A DNA stretch of 10,845 nucleotides from CAZDDW01 sp043811105 (GTDB taxonomy: Bacteria > Patescibacteriota > Patescibacteriia > UBA9934 > CAZDDW01), in the NCBI GenBank assembly GCA_043811105.1, contig JBDRNK010000106.1, forward strand, positions 1-10,845. The letters run 5' to 3'. The notes beneath the pieces are model-generated. The model searched no databases, had not been told where the DNA came from, and saw nothing but the letters and a program-made list of their open reading frames with translations. Made by a program: the position numbers and the translations under genes. Positions 10,507-10,845 of this stretch are shown piece after piece (the stretch's first letter is position 1; every line of letters begins with the position of its first letter).

Positions 10507-10845
10507 CTCACTATTTCTTCGGCAATTTTATCTGCCACACCTTCGGTTGGCAACAGCTCATGCAAGTTGTATCCAAGCTCTTGGCACTGTTTCGAATCTT
10601 TAAGCAGATCCAATATCGCCTGCCCCAGCTGTTCAACCGGCTGTGACTGTTCAAACACGATCGCACCTTTCTTTTTCGACAAGATAGCTGTGTTCTCTTC
10701 TTGCTGATTATCCGGAATCGGAATTATGATCGACGGCTTTGATAAAAATGCCAGCTCTGAAATCGTACCCATACCGGCTCGACTAATCACCAGATCAGCG
10801 ACAGCATAGGCTTTGTCCATGTTAAAGATAAATTCATGAACCTGA
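10467..10845 (-). CDS. murG: MurG, UDP-GlcNAc:lipid-I transferase, C-terminal part (5' end off the right edge)
   Basis: The frame is open from the right edge to the TAA at 10467-10469, 125 residues of the C-terminal GT28 domain. Read across the ATG at 10820, which is an internal Met, it gives VHEFIFNMDKAYAVADLVIS, then RAGMGTISELAFLSKPSIII and PIPDNQQEENTAIL. This is the MurG UDP-GlcNAc-binding region: M-x-x-A-Y-x-x-A-D-L-V-I-S-R-A-G, then T-I-S-E-L and the Q-x-x-N-A-like loop. MurG adds GlcNAc to lipid I at the inner face of the membrane, making lipid II for peptidoglycan. The last dozen residues (about DKRNPSRGRQA) are encoded by the hairpin repeats and are unlikely to be ancestral. The gene converges on array gene 4. 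Confidence 0.88.
   Translation of the reverse strand, partial: QVHEFIFNMDKAYAVADLVISRAGMGTISELAFLSKPSIIIPIPDNQQEENTAILSKKKGAIVFEQSQPVEQLGQAILDLLKDSKQCQELGYNLHELLPTEGVADKIAEEIVRTDKRNPSRGRQA

Overview
The window looks like chromosomal DNA of a small-genome uncultivated bacterium, most likely a Patescibacteria (CPR) member. The signs are short intergenic gaps, several leaderless-looking starts, small orphan proteins, a lone murG and a hydrolase/UPF0210 gene set that I associate with that group. The assignment is inference, not proof. The genetic code appears standard: TAA, TGA and TAG all end genes here.

Layout. (1) 1-1160, mostly minus strand: the 5' end of a coiled-coil ORF running off the left edge; an orphan 108-aa gene with a strong sigma70-type promoter, a long structured leader and a terminator; a plus-strand remnant of a serine recombinase cut off after 37 codons; and a GIY-YIG nuclease gene whose 3' end overlaps that remnant in antisense. 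(2) 1160-1510: no gene, but dense nested palindromes. (3) 1551-2999: a sodium:solute symporter. (4) 3112-6127: a four-gene minus-strand operon in the order RBBP9/YdeN-type serine hydrolase, HAD-like protein, UPF0210/DUF711 protein, AadA/DUF4111-type nucleotidyltransferase. The last gene is interrupted by an in-frame amber codon. (5) 6170-6570: a tRNA-Lys(UUU) gene enclosed by palindromic elements, one at its CCA end and one apparently inserted at its 5' end with an 18-bp duplication. (6) 6631-7364: a HigB/RelE-like toxin with an Xre antitoxin, and a palindromic operator inside the second promoter. (7) 7440-10390: four consecutive plus-strand genes for mutually diverged histidine-phosphatase (phosphoglycerate-mutase-like) proteins. 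The first keeps the RHG and second-histidine signatures; the other three have lost one or both. They form two transcription units with near-duplicate terminators. (8) 10395-10845: short hairpin repeats running into the 3' end of a minus-strand murG that leaves the right edge.

How it fits together. The minus-strand housekeeping-like genes and the toxin-antitoxin pair mostly have a -10 box 8-14 bp from the start codon and no Shine-Dalgarno, suggesting leaderless mRNAs. The orphan 108-aa gene and the phosphatase-like array have Shine-Dalgarno sites. The orphan gene and the fourth array gene also share an almost identical 30-bp promoter. The array of one apparently intact and three degenerate histidine-phosphatase homologues is the best candidate for an undescribed system. 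The modular palindromes and their link to the tRNA are the second point of interest.
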